64,000 nt of DNA, taken from the NCBI GenBank assembly GCA_030544215.1, contig JARZZO010000011.1, positions 1,102,001 to 1,166,000 of the forward strand, given 5' to 3'. Position 1 is the first letter of the stretch, and the number at the start of each line of letters is the position of its first letter. A model generated the notes under the pieces. The model was not told the DNA's origin and made no database searches. It was given only the letters and a program-made list of their open reading frames with translations. Source of the stretch: Zantedeschia hybrid cultivar. Taxonomy: Eukaryota > Streptophyta > Magnoliopsida > Alismatales > Araceae. Below, one piece after another: positions 63,389-64,000 of this stretch. The position numbers were made by a program, and so were the translations under genes.

Positions 63389-64000
63389 TCAAGTAGTCCA
63401 GGCAATAACCCAATCCAGCTTCACCTCCTCCGGCAGAGCCATGTAAACTGACCGAATGGCCGCTGTACCGAAGAGGTTCACGGCCTTGAAATACAAATTA
63501 CGCGGCATGTTCGGAACACGGCGTAGGTCGTTCATACACTCCTTCACCGTCGGGATCCTTTCTTCTACAGTCGCCGGTGTATCGGACACATTGGTACCTC
63601 CGCTGGAACACCTAGATGAAGCCCGATCCGCATGCAACTCTCTGAGAACTTCAGTGCGCTCACGCAATGCCGTGGAGAAAGAAAGCACTGCTTCATCGCC
63701 AATGCATCTTTTGCCCCGACGCTTTGAGGACGATCCTTCCTTTTTCTGAGGAGAAGTCACCTCCTCTTCATTGACCCTATGTGTCGGCGAACCTGGCGTA
63801 GGGGAAGGAGTCTGAGCGGAGTAATGAGATTGGGGTGCGATACAACCGCCAGTATAGTGTTGCTCATATCTACCGTAGGAAGAGGCATGAACTTGCTGTG
63901 ATATGGACATTTGATCGTCACCTGTTATGAAAGCAGTATTGACATAACCAATGTCAAAGTCATAATTTGGTGGTAGTGATGTATACGTAAGGGCATTAAC
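63389..64000 (-). CDS. Harbinger partner protein (Myb/SANT-like), C-terminal part, runs off the window
   Basis: The frame is open from the right edge to the stop at 63389. The visible part has a Ser/Gln/Tyr-rich stretch, a basic KKEGSSSKRRGKR patch and the conserved C-terminal block DEAVLSFSTALRERTEVLREL ... CMNDLRRVPNMPRNLYFKAVNLF seen in plant Myb_DNA-bind_3-type proteins. These are the usual second protein of PIF/Harbinger elements, helping the transposase bind DNA and enter the nucleus. The Myb domain itself would lie to the right of the window. An ATG at 63910 is internal, since the frame stays open beyond it. Confidence 0.75.
   Translation of the reverse strand, partial: VNALTYTSLPPNYDFDIGYVNTAFITGDDQMSISQQVHASSYGRYEQHYTGGCIAPQSHYSAQTPSPTPGSPTHRVNEEEVTSPQKKEGSSSKRRGKRCIGDEAVLSFSTALRERTEVLRELHADRASSRCSSGGTNVSDTPATVEERIPTVKECMNDLRRVPNMPRNLYFKAVNLFGTAAIRSVYMALPEEVKLDWVIAWTT

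Overview
This is a window of nuclear DNA from a flowering plant with a repeat-rich genome. Most of it is LTR retrotransposons nested in one another. Two DNA transposons, a solo LTR, a retroposon-like insert and one clearly recognisable host gene complete it. Spliceosomal introns, plant-type transposons (Tat-lineage Ty3/gypsy, Ty1/copia with an initiator-Met primer site, PIF/Harbinger, hAT-like MITEs) and an At5g41620-like coiled-coil gene all point to an angiosperm. I cannot decide monocot or dicot.

Layout. (1) 1-13760: gypsy A, a decayed Tat-like element on the minus strand. Its 5' LTR is at 12235-13760 and its 3' LTR lies left of the window. It carries an intron-containing plant-mobile-domain (PMD) gene on the opposite strand between pol and the 3' LTR. 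(2) 13761-35375: an old copia element. Gypsy A sits inside its 5' LTR, and its long leader is split by (3) 16116-30373, gypsy B, a Tat-like element with nearly identical LTRs, a 5-bp target duplication GTAAC and several broken reading frames. (4) 35637-36353: a solo LTR. (5) 37976-38598 and 39238-39592: two MITE-like insertions with 8-bp target duplications. (6) 39779-52379: gypsy C, a complete young Tat-lineage element with an intact 1834-residue Gag-Pol, a 72-bp tandem-repeat array and an antisense gene with introns and its own TATA box. (7) 53813-54276: a retroposon-like insert between 14-bp direct repeats. (8) 55958-58659: the host gene, three coding exons and 553 residues. (9) 60377-64000: a segmental tandem duplication, then a PIF/Harbinger transposon on the minus strand with a broken transposase, a small protein pairing an RNase H1-N/Cauli_VI-like domain with a membrane segment, and a Myb/SANT-partner ORF that runs off the window.

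The most striking unexplained signal is arrays of short RNA-hairpin-forming repeats in three of the retroelements. The copia leader has at least 13 hairpins of the form TAA-NNN-TTA with compensatory stem changes, plus five hairpins that keep a common loop while their stems differ. Gypsy A has three arrays (antisense-gene intron, leader, LTR U3), and gypsy B has one in its LTR and leader. The second theme is antisense genes that keep introns through retrotransposition, seen in both gypsy A and gypsy C.
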